The notes under the pieces: generated by a model
The model's input: the letters and a program-made list of their open reading frames with translations, nothing else
What the model was told of the DNA's origin: nothing
Database searches by the model: none
Position numbers and translations under genes: made by a program
In this document: one piece after another, positions 1 through 13,169 of the stretch
How positions within the stretch are numbered: the first letter of the stretch is position 1
Layout of the letters: the number at the start of each line of letters is the position of its first letter
Source: Okapia johnstoni
Taxonomy: Eukaryota > Chordata > Mammalia > Artiodactyla > Giraffidae
Direction of reading: 5' to 3'
DNA length: 64,000 nt
Assembly (NCBI GenBank): GCA_024291935.2
Contig: CM044322.1
Span: 24,365,405 to 24,429,404, forward strand

Positions 1-255
1 CTACTATATGCCAAGGTCCTATTTCTTTTATGTGTGCTGGGCTGGGACTGAGAAATGTTTGCTTTTTTCTTAGGAGAGCAGAATGTGTCTATAATCCCTG
101 AACTAACCAGCCAGTGTGGGAATGGAACTGGCCCCACCTTCTTAGCAGAGCTCTCTACTTCATGGGGCCCACAGGTTAAAAATATGTTAACACAATCCTC
201 CAGGTCCAATTTACATATCTTTGCTCCATGCAGCCGTTTCTATGCCACTGAGATT
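1..255. other. Unassigned 5' edge
   Basis: I recognise no repeat family and no exon here. Confidence 0.4.
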
Positions 256-378
256 AAGTTCAGTTCAGTCGCTCAGTCGTGTCTGACTCTGAGACCTCAT
301 GAACCGCAGCACGCCAGGCCTCCCTGTCCATCACCAACTCCCGGAGTCCACCCAAACCCTTGTCCATTGAGTCGGTGA
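256..378 (-). mobile_element. BovB/BovA 3'-end fragment
   Basis: Starts GTTCAGTTCAGTCGCTCAGT and reads the reverse complement of the BovB 3' end as far as CCATTGAGTCGGTGA. It abuts the L1 3' end. Confidence 0.75.
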
Positions 379-1984
379 ATTATTTGTTTTAATTGGAAGC
401 TAATTAATTTACAATGTTGTAGTGGTTTTTGCCATACATTGATATGAATCAGCCATGGGTTTACATGTGTTCCCCATCCTGAACCCCCCTCCCACCTCCC
501 TCTCCATCCCATCCCTCTGGGTCATCCCAGTGCACCAGCCCTGAGCACCTGTCTCATGCATTGAACCTGGAATGGTGATCTGTTTCACATATGATAATAT
601 ACATGTTTCACTGCTCTTCTCTCAGATCATCCCACCCTCGCCCTCTCCCACAGAATCCAAAAGACTGTTCCATACATCTGTGTCTCTTATTCTGTCTTGC
701 ATATAGGGTTATCGTTTCCATCTTTCTAAGTTCCATATATATGTGTTAGTATACTGTATTGGTGTTTTTCTTTCTGGCTTACTTCACTCTGTATAATAGG
801 CTCCAGTTTCATCCACCTCATTAGAACTGATTCTAATGTATTCTTTTTAGTGGCTGAGTAATATTCCATTGTGTACATGTACCACAGCTTTCTTATCCAT
901 TCATCTGCTGATGGACATCTAGGTTGCTTCCATGTCCTAGCTATTGTAAACAGTGCGGCAATGAACATTGGGGTACATGTGTCTCTTTCAATTCTGGTTT
1001 CCTCGGTGTGTATCCCCAGCAGTGGGATTGCTGGGTCATATGGCAGTTCTATTTCCAGTGTTTTAAGGAATCTCCATATTATTCTCTGTAGTGGCTGTAC
1101 TAGTTTGCATTCCCACCAACAGTGTAAAAGGGTTCCCTTTTCTCCACACCCTCTCCAGCATTTGTAGACTTTTTGATAGCAGCCATTCTGACCGGCGTGA
1201 GATGGTACCTCATTGTCGTTTTGATTTGCATTTCTCTGATAATGAGTGATGTTGAGCATCCATTCATGTGTTTGTTATCCATCTGTATGTCTTCTTTGGA
1301 GAAATGTCTGTTTAGTTTCTTGGCCCATTTTTTGATTGGGTCGCTTATTTTTCTGGAATTGAGCTGCAGGAGTTGCTTGTATATTTTTGAGATTAATTCT
1401 TTGTCAGTTGCTTCATTTGCTATTATTTTCTCCCATTCTGAAGGCTGTCTTTTCACCTTGCTTATAGCTCCCTTCGTTGTGCAAAAGCTTTTAAGTTTAA
1501 TTAAGTCCCATTTGTTTATTTTTGCTTTTATTTCCATTACTCTACGAGGTGGGTCATAGAGGATCTTGCTGTGATTTATGTCAGAGAGTGTTTTGCCTAT
1601 GTTTTCCTCTAGGAGTTTTATAGTTTCTGGTCTTACATTTAGATCTTTAATCCATTTTGAGTTTATTTTTGTGTATGGTTTTAGAAAGTGTTCTAGTTTC
1701 ATTCTTTTACAAGTGGTTGACCAGTTTTCCCAGCACCACTTGTTAAAGAGATTGTCTTTTCTCCATTGTATATTCTTGCCTCCTTTGTCAAAGATAAGGT
1801 ATCCATAGGTGCATGGATTTATCTCTGGGCTTTCTATTTTGTTCCATTGATCTGTATTTCTCTTTGTGCCAGTACCATACTGTCTTAATGACTGTAGCTT
1901 TGTAGTAAAGTCTGAGTCAGGTAGGTTGATTCCTCCAATTCCATTCTTCTTTCTCAAGATTGCTTTGGCTATTCGAGGTTTTTT

Positions 1985-2941
1985 TTATTTCCATACAAAC
2001 TGTGAAATTACTTGTTCTAGGTCTCTGAAAAATACCATTGGTAGCTTGATAGGGATTGCATTGAATCGATAGATTGCTTTGGGTAGTATACAGATTTTCA
2101 CTGTATTGATCCTTCTGATCCATGAACATGGTATATTTCTCCATCTATTTGTGTCATCTTTGATTTCTTTCATCAGTGTTTCATAGTTTTCTATATATAG
2201 GTCTTTTGCTTCTTTAGATAGATTTATTCCTAAGTATTTTATTCTTTTCGTTGCAATGGTGAATGGAATTGTTTCCTTAATTTCTCTTTCTGTTTTCTCA
2301 TTGTTAGTGTATAGGAATGCAAGGGATTTCTGTGTGTTAATTTTATATCCTTCAACTTTACTATATTCATTGATTAGCTCTACTAATATTCTGGTAGTGT
2401 CTTTAGGGTTTTCTATGTAGAAGATCATGTCATCTGCAAACAGTGAGAGTTTTACTTCTTCTTTTCCCATATGGATTACTTTTATTCCTTTTTCTTCTCT
2501 GATTGCTGTGGCTAAAACTTCAAAAACTATGTTGAATAGTAGTGGTGAGAGTGGGCACCCTTGTCTTGTTTCTGACTTTAGGGGAAATGCTTTCAGTTTT
2601 TCATCATTGAGGGTAATGTTTGCTGTGGGTTTATCATATATGGCTTTTATTATGTTGAGGTATGTTCCTTCTATTCCTGCTTTCTGGAGGGTTTTTTTTT
2701 TTCTTATCATAAATGGATGTTGAATTTTTTCAAAAGCTTTCTCTGCGTCTATTGAGATAGTCATATGGTTTTTATCTTTCAGTTTGTTAATGTGGTGTAT
2801 CACATTGATTGACTTGAGAATATTAAGGAATCCTTGCATCCCTGGAATAAATCCCACTTGGTCATGATGTATGATCTTTTTAATATGTTGTTGGATTCTG
2901 TTTGCTAGAATTTTGTTGAGGATTTTTGCATCTATGTTCAT
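1985..2941 (-). pseudogene. L1 ORF2 reverse transcriptase fragment
   Basis: 318 open codons with the RT blocks [34 protein letters not shown] and FADDMIFY (catalytic Asp pair kept). It lacks the endonuclease and C-terminal parts in frame, so it is a dead fragment. Confidence 0.85.
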
Positions 2942-4463
2942 CAGTGATATTGGCCTGTAGTTTTCTTTTTTTGTGGCATCTTTGTCTGGTTTTGGTATTA
3001 GGGTGATGGTGGCCTCATAGAATGAGTTTGGCAGTTTACCTTCCTCTGCAATTTTCTGGAAGAGTTTGAGTAGGATAGCTATTAGCTCTTCTCTAAATTT
3101 TTGGTAGAATACACCTGTGAAGGCATCTGGTCCTGGGCTTTTGTTGGAAGATTTTTTATTACAGTTTCGATTTATGTGCTTGTGATGGATCTGTTAAGAT
3201 TTTCTATTCCTGGTTCAGTTTTTGGAAGGTTATATTTTTCTAAGAATTTGTCCATTTCTTCCAAGTTGTTCATTTTATTGGCATATAGTTGCTGATAGTA
3301 GTCTCTTATGATCCTTTGTATTTCTGTGTTGTCTGTTGTGATTTCTCCATTTTCATTTCTAATTCTGTTGATTTGATTCATCTCCCTTTTTTTTATTGAT
3401 GAGTCTGGCTAATGGTTTGTCTACTTTATTTATCTTCTCAAAGAACTAGCTTTTAGTTTTGTTGATTTTTGCTATAGTCTCCTTTGTTTCTCTTTCATTT
3501 ATTTCTGCCCTAATTTTTATGATTTCTTTCCTTCTACTAACCTTGGAGTTCTTCATTTTTTTTTCTAGTTGTTTTAGGTGTAAAGTTAGGTTATTTATTT
3601 GATTTTTCTCTTGTTTCTTGAGGTAAACTTGTATTGCTATGAACCTTCCCCTTAGCACTGCTTTTACTAAATCCCATAGGTTTTGAGTTGTTGTGTTTTC
3701 ATTTTCATTCGTTTCTATGCATATTTTGATTTCTTTTTTTATTTCTTCTGTGATTTGTTGGTTATTCAGAAACGTGTTGTTTAGCCTCCATATGTTTGTA
3801 TTTTTAATAGTTCTTTTCCTGTAGTTGACATCTAATCTTACTGCATTGTGATCAGAAAAGATGCTTGAAATGATTTCAGTTTTTTTGAATTTACCAAGGC
3901 TAGATTTATGGCCTTGGATGTGATCTATCCTGGAGAATGTTTCATGTGCACTTGAGAGAAAGGTGGAATTCATTGTTTTGAGGTGAAATGTCCTATAGAT
4001 GTCCTATAGATATCAATCAGGTCTAACTGGTCCATTGCATCATTTAACGTTTGTGTTTCCTTGCTAATTTTCTGTTTAGTTGATCTGTCCATAGGTGTGA
4101 GTGGGGTATTAAAGTCTCCCACTATTATTGTGTTACTGTTAATTTCCCCTTTCATACTTGTTAGCATTTGCCTTACATATTGTAGTGTGCCTATGTTGGG
4201 TGCATATATATTTATAATTGTTATATCTTCTTCTTGGATTGATTCTTTGATCATTATGTAGTGTCCTTCTTTGTCTCTTTTCACGGCATTTATTTTGAAG
4301 TCTGTTTTATCTGATATGAGTATTGCTACTCCTGATTTCTTTTGGTCTACATTTGCATGAAATATCTTTTTCCAGCCCTTCACTTTCAGTCTGTATGTGT
4401 CCCTTGTTTTGAGGTGAGTCTCTTGTAGACAGCATATATAGGAGTCTTAGCAATGTAAACAAA

Positions 4464-5378
4464 ATGAAAAGGCAGAGAAATATTCCGCAGGTAAAGGAAT
4501 ATGATAAATGCCCACCAAACCAAACAAAAGAGGGGAAGATAAGGAGTCTACCTGAAAAAGAATTCACAATAATGACAGTAAAGATCCAAAATCTTGAAAA
4601 CAAAATGGAGTTACAGATAAATAGAATAGAGACAAGGACTGAGAAGATGCAAGAAATGTTTAACAAGGACCTAGAAGAAATAAAAAAGAGTCAATAATAA
4701 ATAATGCAATAACTGAATTCAAAAGCACTTTGGAGGGAACCAACAGTAGAATAACTGAGGCAGAAGATAGGGTAAGTGAGGTGGAAGATAGAATGGTGGA
4801 AATAAATGAAGCAGAGAGGAAAAAAGAAAAAAGAATCAAAAGAAATGAGGACAACCTCAGAGACCTCTGGGACAATATTAAATGCCCAACATTGAATCGT
4901 AAGAGTCTCAGAAGAAGAAGACAAAAAAAGGCAATGAGAAAATACTTGAGGAGATAATAGTTGAAAACTTCCCTAAAATGGGGAAGGAAACAGCCACCCA
5001 AGTCCAAGAAACCCAGAGAGTCCCAAACGGATAAACCCAAGGTGAAACACCCCAAGACACATATTAATCAAATTAATGTAGATCAAACACAAAGAGCAAA
5101 TATTAAAAGCAGCAAGGGAAAAGCAACAAAAAACACACAAGGGGATCCCCATAAAGATAACAGCTGATCTTTCGATAGAAACTCTTCAGGCCAGAAGGGA
5201 ATGGCAGGACATACTTAAAGTGATGAAAGAGAAAAACCTACAACCCAGATTAGTATACCCAGCAAGGATATCTTTCAAATATGAAGGAGAAATCAAAAGC
5301 TTTACAGACAAGCAAAAGCTGAGAGAATTTAGCACCACCAAACCAGCTCTTCAACAAATGCTAAAGGATCTTCTCTAG
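4464..5378 (+). pseudogene. Inverted L1 ORF1 remnant
   Basis: Frames at 4464-4697, 4730-4957 and 4961-5167, then the in-frame remnant to 5378, carry ORF1 signatures such as LPEKEFTIMTVK, RDLWDNIKCPT and ETLQARREWQ. Stops and small indels separate them. The sequence after 5378 is the inter-ORF region and the first codons of ORF2. Confidence 0.8.
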
Positions 5379-5639
5379 ATAGGAAACACGGAAAAGGTTT
5401 GTAAACTCGAACCCAAAACAACAAAGAAAATGGCAACGGGATCATACTTATCAATAACTACCTTAAATGTAAATGGGTTGAATGCCCCAACCAAAAGACA
5501 AAGCCTGGCTGAATGGATACAAAAACAAGAATTCCTATTTTTCTTAAGCCTTCCATTTACTAGAACCCATGAGATCATTCAAGGGACTTTTTCTCTTTGG
5601 CCACTTTAATATTCATAAGGCTATCAGATATGTCATTTA

Positions 5640-6095
5640 AAAATTTTTTTAAAATTATTTATTTGTTTTTGATAGCACTAAGTCTTTGTTGCTGTTTCTT
5701 TCTCTAGTTGTGATGAGTGGGAGCTACTCTTCTTTGCAGTACATGGGCTTCTCATCATGTGACTTCTCTTATTATGGACTACAGGCTCTAGGCACGTGGG
5801 CTTCAGTAGTTGTAGCATGCGGGCTCAGTAGGTGCGATGTGTGGCTCCAGGGTGTAGTTGCAGCACACAGGCTCAGTAGTTGCCACTTACATGCCCTAGA
5901 GTGTGTGGGCTTCAGTAGTTGTGGCTCATGGGCTCAAGAGTTGTGGTTCGTGGGCTCTAGAGCAGGGGCTCAGAAGTTGTGGTGCATGGGCTTAATTGCT
6001 CTGTGGCATGTGGAATCCTCCCAGAGCAGGGATTGAACTGGTGTCCCCTGCATTGGCAGGTGGATTCTTATCTACTATGCCACCAGGGAAGTCCC
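5640..6095 (-). mobile_element. CHR-type tRNA-derived SINE
   Basis: Antisense CHR: T-rich tail, repeated GGCTCAGTAGTTG units, then the antisense tRNA head ending GCCACCAGGGAAGTCCC. It is flanked by AGATATGTCATTT (5626-5638) and AGAAATGTCATTT (6096-6108), a 13-bp duplication with one change. Confidence 0.85.
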
Positions 6096-6108
6096 AGAAA
6101 TGTCATTT

Positions 6109-6529
6109 TATGTTTAAAATGTCTCTAACACCTGCCTCTTCCTTTTAATTTTCATTGTCACTACTTCTATTCCATATCTCCTCAGGGACTGTTTTCTGTA
6201 CTTCAGTTTGCTCTCTCTTTTATCCTATATATCCAACCATCCTTTCATTTCTCCAGCAAACATTTTGATAGAACTTGTTCAAAACATAGTAAGCAGAGTA
6301 TCAAAATACTGTGTGATAAATGCTGTAAGAAAAGATTGTTTATGGTTCTATGAGATCACAGAAAAGGATAACTTTTACCTAATTTGGGAGGGAGATTCAG
6401 TGACAGCTTCTTGGAGGAGATGTTATTTGAGTTATCTTCAAAGAATCAGTTGAGTTAGAAAGGCAAAGAAGATGGAAAAGGGCAAAATAACTACAGTGTT
6501 CCTTGTTCCTCCCCTGTTGTATAACCATT
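6109..6529. other. Unassigned interval
   Basis: AT-rich, with no recognised repeat or exon. Confidence 0.35.
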
Positions 6530-9230
6530 TATTATTTTTTCAATTAAAAATTGATGTATAGTTTGCTTGCAATATCATGTTAGTTGTAAGTGTTTGTACA
6601 TGCATGCTCAGTCACTTCTGTTGTGTCCAACTCTTTGCAACCCTGTGGATTATAGCCAGCCAGGTTTCTTTGTCCATGGGATTCTCCAGGCAAAAATACT
6701 GGAGGGAGTTGCCAGGCCCTCATCCAAGGAATCTTCCTGACCCAGGGTTTGAACCCGTATCTACCACGTCTCTGCCTTGCAGGCAGATTCTTTACCACTG
6801 AGCCACTGGGGAAGCCCCAGTTTTAGATGTACAAGATAGTAATTCAATATTTTATAGGTTAAGAACAATACAAAGTTATAATATTACTGACTATAGTCCC
6901 TGTGTTGTACATTACATCCCTGTGACTTATTTTATAACTGATAGTTTGTACCTCTTAATCCCCTTCATCTATTTTGTTCATCACCCTTCTAGCCTCCCCT
7001 TTGGCAACCAATAATTTGTTCTCTGTATCTGTGAGCCTGATTTTGTTTTGTTACATTTCTTCATTTGTTTTGCTTTTTAGGTTCTATTTATGAAAGAAAA
7101 ATACACTGTTTGTCTTTCTTTGTCTGGCTTATTTCACTTAACATAATACCATCTAGGTCCATCCCTGTTATCACAAGTGGCAAGATTTCATTCTTTTTAT
7201 GGCTGATTAATATTTCATTGTATATATACACCACAGCTTCTTTATCCATTCATCTGTCAATGGACACAGATTGCTTCCATATCTTGGCTATTGTAAACAG
7301 TGCTACAACGAACAGTGAGATGCAAACAAATTAGTGTTTTCATTTTCTCTGATAAACACCCATGAGTGGAATTGCTGGATTGTATGGTAGTTCTATTGTT
7401 AATTTTTTGAGTAATCTTCATATTGTTTTCCAGAGTTAGCTGCACCAATCTACGTTCCCAACAGTGCACAAGGATTCCCTTTTCTCCACAGCCTTGCCAG
7501 CACTTGTTATTTCTTGTCTTTTTTCTTGATAGGCATTCTGACAGATATGAGGTGATATTATTATGGTTTTCATTTGCATTTCTCTAATGGTTAATGATGT
7601 TGAAAATCTTTTCATGTTCTTGTCGGTCATCTATAGGTCTTCTTTTGATAAATGCCTATTCAGGTACTCTGCCTATTTTAAAATCAAATTGTTTTGATAT
7701 TGAGTTGTATGAGTTCTTTTTAAATTTTGGATATTAACTCCTTATATATAATTTGAAAATATCTTCTCCCATTCAGTAGTTACCTTTTTGTTTGTTGATG
7801 GTTCTCTTCATTGTATAGATGCTTTTTAGTTTGATATACTCCTATTTAATTTTGCTTTTGCTTCTCTTGTCTGAGGAGACAAAACAAAAATATATTGGGT
7901 TTGTAGGCGCATGTCAAAGAATATACTACCTAAGTTTTCTTCTAGGACTGTTACGGTTTCAGGCCTTACATTTAAGTCTTTAATCCACTTTGTTTATTTT
8001 TGTATATGTAGTGACAAAATGTTCTATTTTCACTCTTTTGTGTAATAACTGTCCAATTTTCCTAGCATACTATTTTTCCCATTCTTGTCTCTTTTGTCAT
8101 GTGTTAGTTGACCATATGTGGTAGGTTTATTTCTGGGTTTTCTATTCTGCTAATTGATCCATGTGTCTGTTTTGTGCTAGTACAATACTATTTTGATTAT
8201 TACATTTTTGTAGTATAATTTGAAGTTGGGGAGTGTGATACCTCCTGCTGCTTCTTTCTCAAGAGTGCTTTCTTTATTCAGGGTCTTTTGTGATTCCATA
8301 TACATTTTACGATTATTTGTTCTAGTTCTGTGAAAAATGCCATTGATACTTTAAGAGAGATGGGTTTGCCATAGATGACTTTTATTATGTTAAGATATGT
8401 TCCTTCTGTACCCACTCTGTTAAGAGTTCTTATCATGAATGGATGTTGAATTTTGTCAAATGCCTTTTCTCTATCCAATGAGATGATCCTGTGATTTTTA
8501 TTAATGTTATTTGATGCATCATGTTGATTGATTTGCAAATGTCCCTGAAGTGAGTCCAACTTGATTGTGATGTATGATCCTTTTAATGTATTGTTGAATT
8601 TGGTTTGCTAATATTTTGCTGAGGGTTTTTGCATCTAGTTTGTCAGGGATGTTGGCCTGTAATTTTTATTGTAGTGTCTTTGTCTTGTTTTGATATCAGG
8701 ATAATGCTGGCCTCGTGGAATGAGTTTGGATGCATTCCCTACAGTCTTTAATACTTAGGAATTGTTTGAAAAGGACAGGAATTAACTTCTCTTTGAATGT
8801 TTGGTAGAATTCCCTGTGAAGCTGTCTGTTCTTGGACTTTTGTTTATTGGTAGTTTTTTTAAATTACTGATTTAGTTTTATTACTGGTCTGTTTGGATTT
8901 CCTGTTTCTTCCTGATTTAGCCTTGGAAGATGGTATGTTTCTTGGAATTTATCCATTTCCTCTAGGTGATCCAATTTGTTGTTGTATTATTATTATTAAT
9001 ATTCTGTTATGATTGTTTGTATTTCTACGATATTGGTTGTGACTTCTCTTATTTCTAATCTTACTCATTTAGGTCCTCTCTCTCTTTTTTTCTTTTCTGG
9101 TGCGCCACACCATTTCTTTTTCCTTGTTTCTATTTTTCTCCATAGCAGTTCTTTACATCTGGCATACTTCATATTTCTACATATTCACCTGCCATGTCTT
9201 TTATCAGAATTATCCAGTGACTTCCCTCCT
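6530..9230 (-). mobile_element. Old L1, 3' UTR to ORF2, minus strand
   Basis: Antisense L1 3' sequence starts near AAAATTGATGTATAGTTTGC, resumes after the SINE at 6819, and continues through degraded ORF2 (for example the 8278-8559 frame with [14 protein letters not shown]). It is much more decayed than the L1 at 379-5530. Confidence 0.75.
6595..6818 (-). mobile_element. Bov-tA SINE
   Basis: Antisense Bov-tA ending in GAGCCACTGGGGAAGCCCC, inserted in the old L1. Confidence 0.85.
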
Positions 9231-9299
9231 CACCCTTAAGAAAAGCGGAACCTAATCACAGTGGCTGAAAAAACTACCATGAATGGCTTCTGTTACCCC

Positions 9300-9738
9300 A
9301 CTGACCTGTTTTTTTCCTATGTATCTCCTCAGTCACTCTGCCTCAATCACACTGGGCTCCTTGTTCCTTGAAGTCATCAGCTGCTTTCTGCCATAGGGCC
9401 TTTGTACTTGCTTTTCCCTCTGTTCATATTGTTTTCATAGATATCTGCATGGCTAACACCCTCATTTCCTTCAGGACTTTTTCTCATGATCAGACAGGTC
9501 TTCCTTAACTATCTATTGTAATCCCATCAACTCCCCTCCCCACCCTTTTACACCCCCTCCCTATTCCCCTTTTACTGTCTAGCAAATATCACCTTTTATC
9601 ATACCATGCATTTATTTATTTAACTCTTTTATTCCATGAAAACTGTAAGCTTCATGGGAACAGGGATTTTTGATCCTCTTAAAATCATGTAGAAAGTCTC
9701 AACAAATAGTGGTCAAATGAATGAATGAAAGGCTGGAA
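9300..9738 (+). mobile_element. L2 3' region
   Basis: Reads like the L2 3' half: TAGGGCCTTTGTACTTGCTT, ATATCTGCATGGCTAACACC, GTAAGCTTCATGGGAACAGG, and ends in a GAATGAATGAA tail. Confidence 0.75.
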
Positions 9739-11134
9739 ATGCAAAGGCAAAGATGTAAGGGATTTTTAAAAAAATACTAAAACTAATTTGGCATGGTGAC
9801 TTCTGAGATCCCTGTTTGCATTGCTACAGTATGGTGGATACAGCAATGAGGTATCTCCTTCCTTAGACGCTACTCAGTCAGCACTAGCTCAGTGCTGACT
9901 TTGCTAAAGGGAAGGAAATATTTTGCTTTAAGGGGTGGTAATGACTAACTTTCTCTCTCTCTCCCAGATAATGTTGTTTTGAACCTTCACCACCACCAGG
10001 GCTTTTCCATATGACCAACCCATGGGACTCTACTTCTGCAGAACTATGAATTTCCTGACTGCTGTTCATTGTCACATTACAGACATAAGGATGTGGAGGA
10101 AAGGGAAGTTGGAGTTTTCAGTTAATGGCCTGTTGGTGTGTAGGAGGCAAAACCATCTGCTGTGAAAGGGTGGAAGTAGGATAGAGATGATGAAATATAA
10201 ACTGTCACTGAAGAGATTGGGAAACATGGTTGAGGAGAGAAAACCAAGTGGTTGAGCAGAACGAAGTGCTTGGGAAATACGTAGTATGTCAGGTATTTGA
10301 TGCTGGTTTTTGCACAATGCATTATCTGTGCTATTGTTTTGTTAGGAAGATGAATGAATGAATTGAACCCCAATTTCTACTGTTAGAAACTGATAAGCAA
10401 GAAATAATAACATATTGTGATTTACCTATAGGAATCCTTGTTGTTCTCAAACTATAGGAGCTACTAAAGGTGGGAGAATCCCATAAGACCAGCTAATCAT
10501 TAGCATTTATGAAATGACCAAACATCTGGTAAGTATATAAAGAAGAAGCATAGGGACCCTGGGACTTCCAAAAGGCAGGTCTTGGGGTTATTTTCTAGTC
10601 CTAGAGAGATTAACACTGAGACTGTGATTTACCAAGGATTCCTTGTGTGAGCTGTGCCTATTACCAGGCAAAGCCTCGGGAAGAACATCCACACTCAGAG
10701 CATCACTCAGGTCCCTTCCCTCTGGAATCAGGAGAGACAGTTGGAGATCAAATGTCCTAGTTCCTACCTTCATTAGACTCCCATAAATGTCGACAATGAG
10801 AGTTACTTTTCAGAACAGAAATCTGGATTAGAAGAATGTCCGTGGGTATGATATGATTATACTCTAGATAAGCAGAATAGGGATACAAGTAATCAGGAAA
10901 GGGGAGGAGCAGGAATCTTAGAGGTAAGCCTAGAACCATTGAGACTTCCAGAAGAGGTGAGGAGACATCTACAATCCAGGACCTGGGATTCAGGACAGGA
11001 ATTCAGGGACAGGAAATGGTTAGAACACATCTACAATGGAATATGAAAAATATTTCATATTCAATTTCATATTCAATTGGTGTCACGGAGGACCAACTGG
11101 AGCCCATACCGAAAGAGAAGGAAGGAAAATAACA
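9739..11134. other. Non-repetitive interval
   Basis: I see no repeat family, conserved exon or splice-framed peptide. A TATATAAAG at about 10535 stands alone. Confidence 0.4.
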
Positions 11135-11360
11135 TTTATAGGATACTATATACCTGCGACTTGTTTAGTACTTGTTCCACGGCACTGACACATATTTATA
11201 TCTCATAACAGTTCTGTAAAAGTACCATAATGCTTCGATTCTGCAAATGGCAAAACTGAGGCCTAGAAAAGCGAAATAAGTTGTTCAGGTGTATGCACTA
11301 ATAAGTGGCCATGTTGAGATTAATCCTCAGTCTCCTGACTTGACGTCCAGAGCTCTCATT
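11135..11360 (-). mobile_element. MIR SINE
   Basis: Antisense MIR core: TTCTGCAAATGGCAAAACTGAGGCCTAGAAA, then the antisense tRNA-related part. Confidence 0.6.
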
Positions 11361-11923
11361 AGCTCATCCTACTTGGGCAGGAAATTGTAGCAGCCAGGCC
11401 ACTGGGTGACAAAATTTTAGTCATATTCTGGCAAAGGGCCTGTGTGTACATACTTGTTAAATGTCTTCTGATGGACAGATACAAAGCTCTACTGCTTGTT
11501 TTTCAGTTTCTGGATTCTACTTATTGCCCAGAGTCTCCTTGTGTCTTCTTTCATAGGCATTGGCCCATGGTTGATCTTCCCAGTGCCGTGGGCCCTGTTT
11601 GCCACATATGGCTCAGAAGGAAGGGTATTTCTCCTGTTTTCCAGGCCCTGCAGCCCAAATAGACATGATAGCTCTCTGCTAGCAAAGCTGGGGGATGGAT
11701 AAAAAGGGAGAGGGAAGAGAAAGAAGGTCAATCCATGTATTTTGTCTCTTTCTCCCTTCCCCTCTCAATAGCTGCCTTTGCCACTCTCAGGCTGGACTAG
11801 GGAAAGAGACCTCCAGAAAAACAAAAGCTTTCTCCTATGTCTGCTTGCTCATTTTTTATCTGAAAACTATAGATTTCTTGAACTCTATATTTCCCCCATG
11901 CTCTGGGAATCTGCTGAGGGCAA
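11361..11923. other. Non-repetitive interval
   Basis: The overlapping open frames on both strands here have no recognisable protein family. I treat them as chance. Confidence 0.35.
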
Positions 11924-12218
11924 TGTGAAAGTTGCTCGGTCGTGTCTGACTCTTTGAGACCCAATGGACTGTACAGTCCATGGAATTCTCCATATCAGAA
12001 TACTGGAGTGGGTAGCCTTTCCCTTCTCCAGGGGATCTTTCCAACCCAGGTCTCCCACATTGCAGGCGGATTCTTTACCAGCTGAGCTACTGGAGAAGCC
12101 CAAGAATACTGGAGTGGGTAGCCTATCCCTACTCCAGCAGATCTTCCTGCCCCAGGAATCTAATGGGGTCTCCTGCATTGCAGGCAGATTCTTTATCAGC
12201 TGAGTTACCAGGGAATTC
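11924..12218 (-). mobile_element. Tandem Bov-tA SINEs
   Basis: A full antisense Bov-tA (11924-12100) is followed directly by a second copy lacking its 3' part (12101-12218). Both end in the tRNA-like head. Confidence 0.8.
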
Positions 12219-13139
12219 CACTGAGGGCTATAGACTTCTGAAAACAAACCTCCTCCCTCATTAAATTATCTAACCTATTTTTGAAGGGTCACGCTCACCA
12301 TTTTAAGTGGTGGTCAGGCAGAGGGAATTCCCTCTATTCATGGAGGGGTAAACCTTTTTGTTCTATTCAGGTCTTCAACTGATTGAATGGGGCCCACCTG
12401 CATTGTGGAGGGCAGTCTGCTTTACCCAGTCTACCATTTCACATGTTAATCTCATTCAAAACACACCCCCATAGAGACACCCAGAAAATGTTTGCCCAAC
12501 TGTCTTGGGCACTCTGTGGCCCAATAAAGTTGACACATAAATTATCTATCACAGCTACTCTTGCCACCCTGAAGACCTTTCTCTTCCTTCTGATCTCTGT
12601 CTATGTCCTACTAACTCCATGATGCCACATATAAATTTGAAAGGACAGAATTGCCTCGGATGCTTCACTGGTTATTTGTGTCATCTCATCCACTCGATTT
12701 TACACTTCTAGATGGTGACAGCATAGATTTTTACTCGTTAAGTAAGAGACATATAAATCTATTATATAACTGTATTCTTCTTAATGGCAAGCAGGTGGGT
12801 GTTTACTGTTTAGAACTGTACGTTCTATCCAGTTGGAGAGCACTTGCCTTCCCAGGAAAGCAGCTAGGGAAGGTGAGTATTGGGAATCTTGAGACTGAAA
12901 AAGGTTTCTCAGACCTTCCCTCAGCCCTGTGCACGTCCTCACCCTGGGGTTCTGCCCTAGGGCAGAAAGGGAAAACTGCTTTGCTTCTTCACTCTTGCTG
13001 AGTGAGAAAATCTGGGTATGAGAAGCTTTGTTTCAGGGTCACAGTCATATGGCACACCTAGAAGATTTCCTGGGTCCTAGGCATTGGTTGGAGAAGCTCT
13101 GGATAGCTGACATTTGTCTGTAGCAGATATCATCCATCT
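12219..13139. other. Non-repetitive interval
   Basis: Nothing recognised. The 116-codon frame at 12651-13001 has no family signature. Confidence 0.35.
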
Positions 13140-13169
13140 TGTGACTACTGACATTGGGGCTGGATAATT

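Larger units (their letters stand above)
379..5530 (-). mobile_element. Artiodactyl L1 with 5' inversion
   Basis: 379-4443 is L1 in minus orientation: 3' UTR, then ORF2 (endonuclease 3970-4383, RT 1985-2941 with an intact FADDM motif, C terminus 726-1957), broken by several frameshifts. 4449-5530 is the ORF1-to-ORF2-start part of the same family on the + strand. The ORF2 sequence at the two inner ends is nearly contiguous (GGATACAAAAACAAGA on one side, GCTGTCTACAAGAGAC on the other). That is the product expected from twin priming. No functional ORF remains. Confidence 0.88.

Noticed and set aside
12651..13001. 116-codon frame in non-repetitive DNA
   Set aside because: No family motif, splice framing or codon pattern that I can support.
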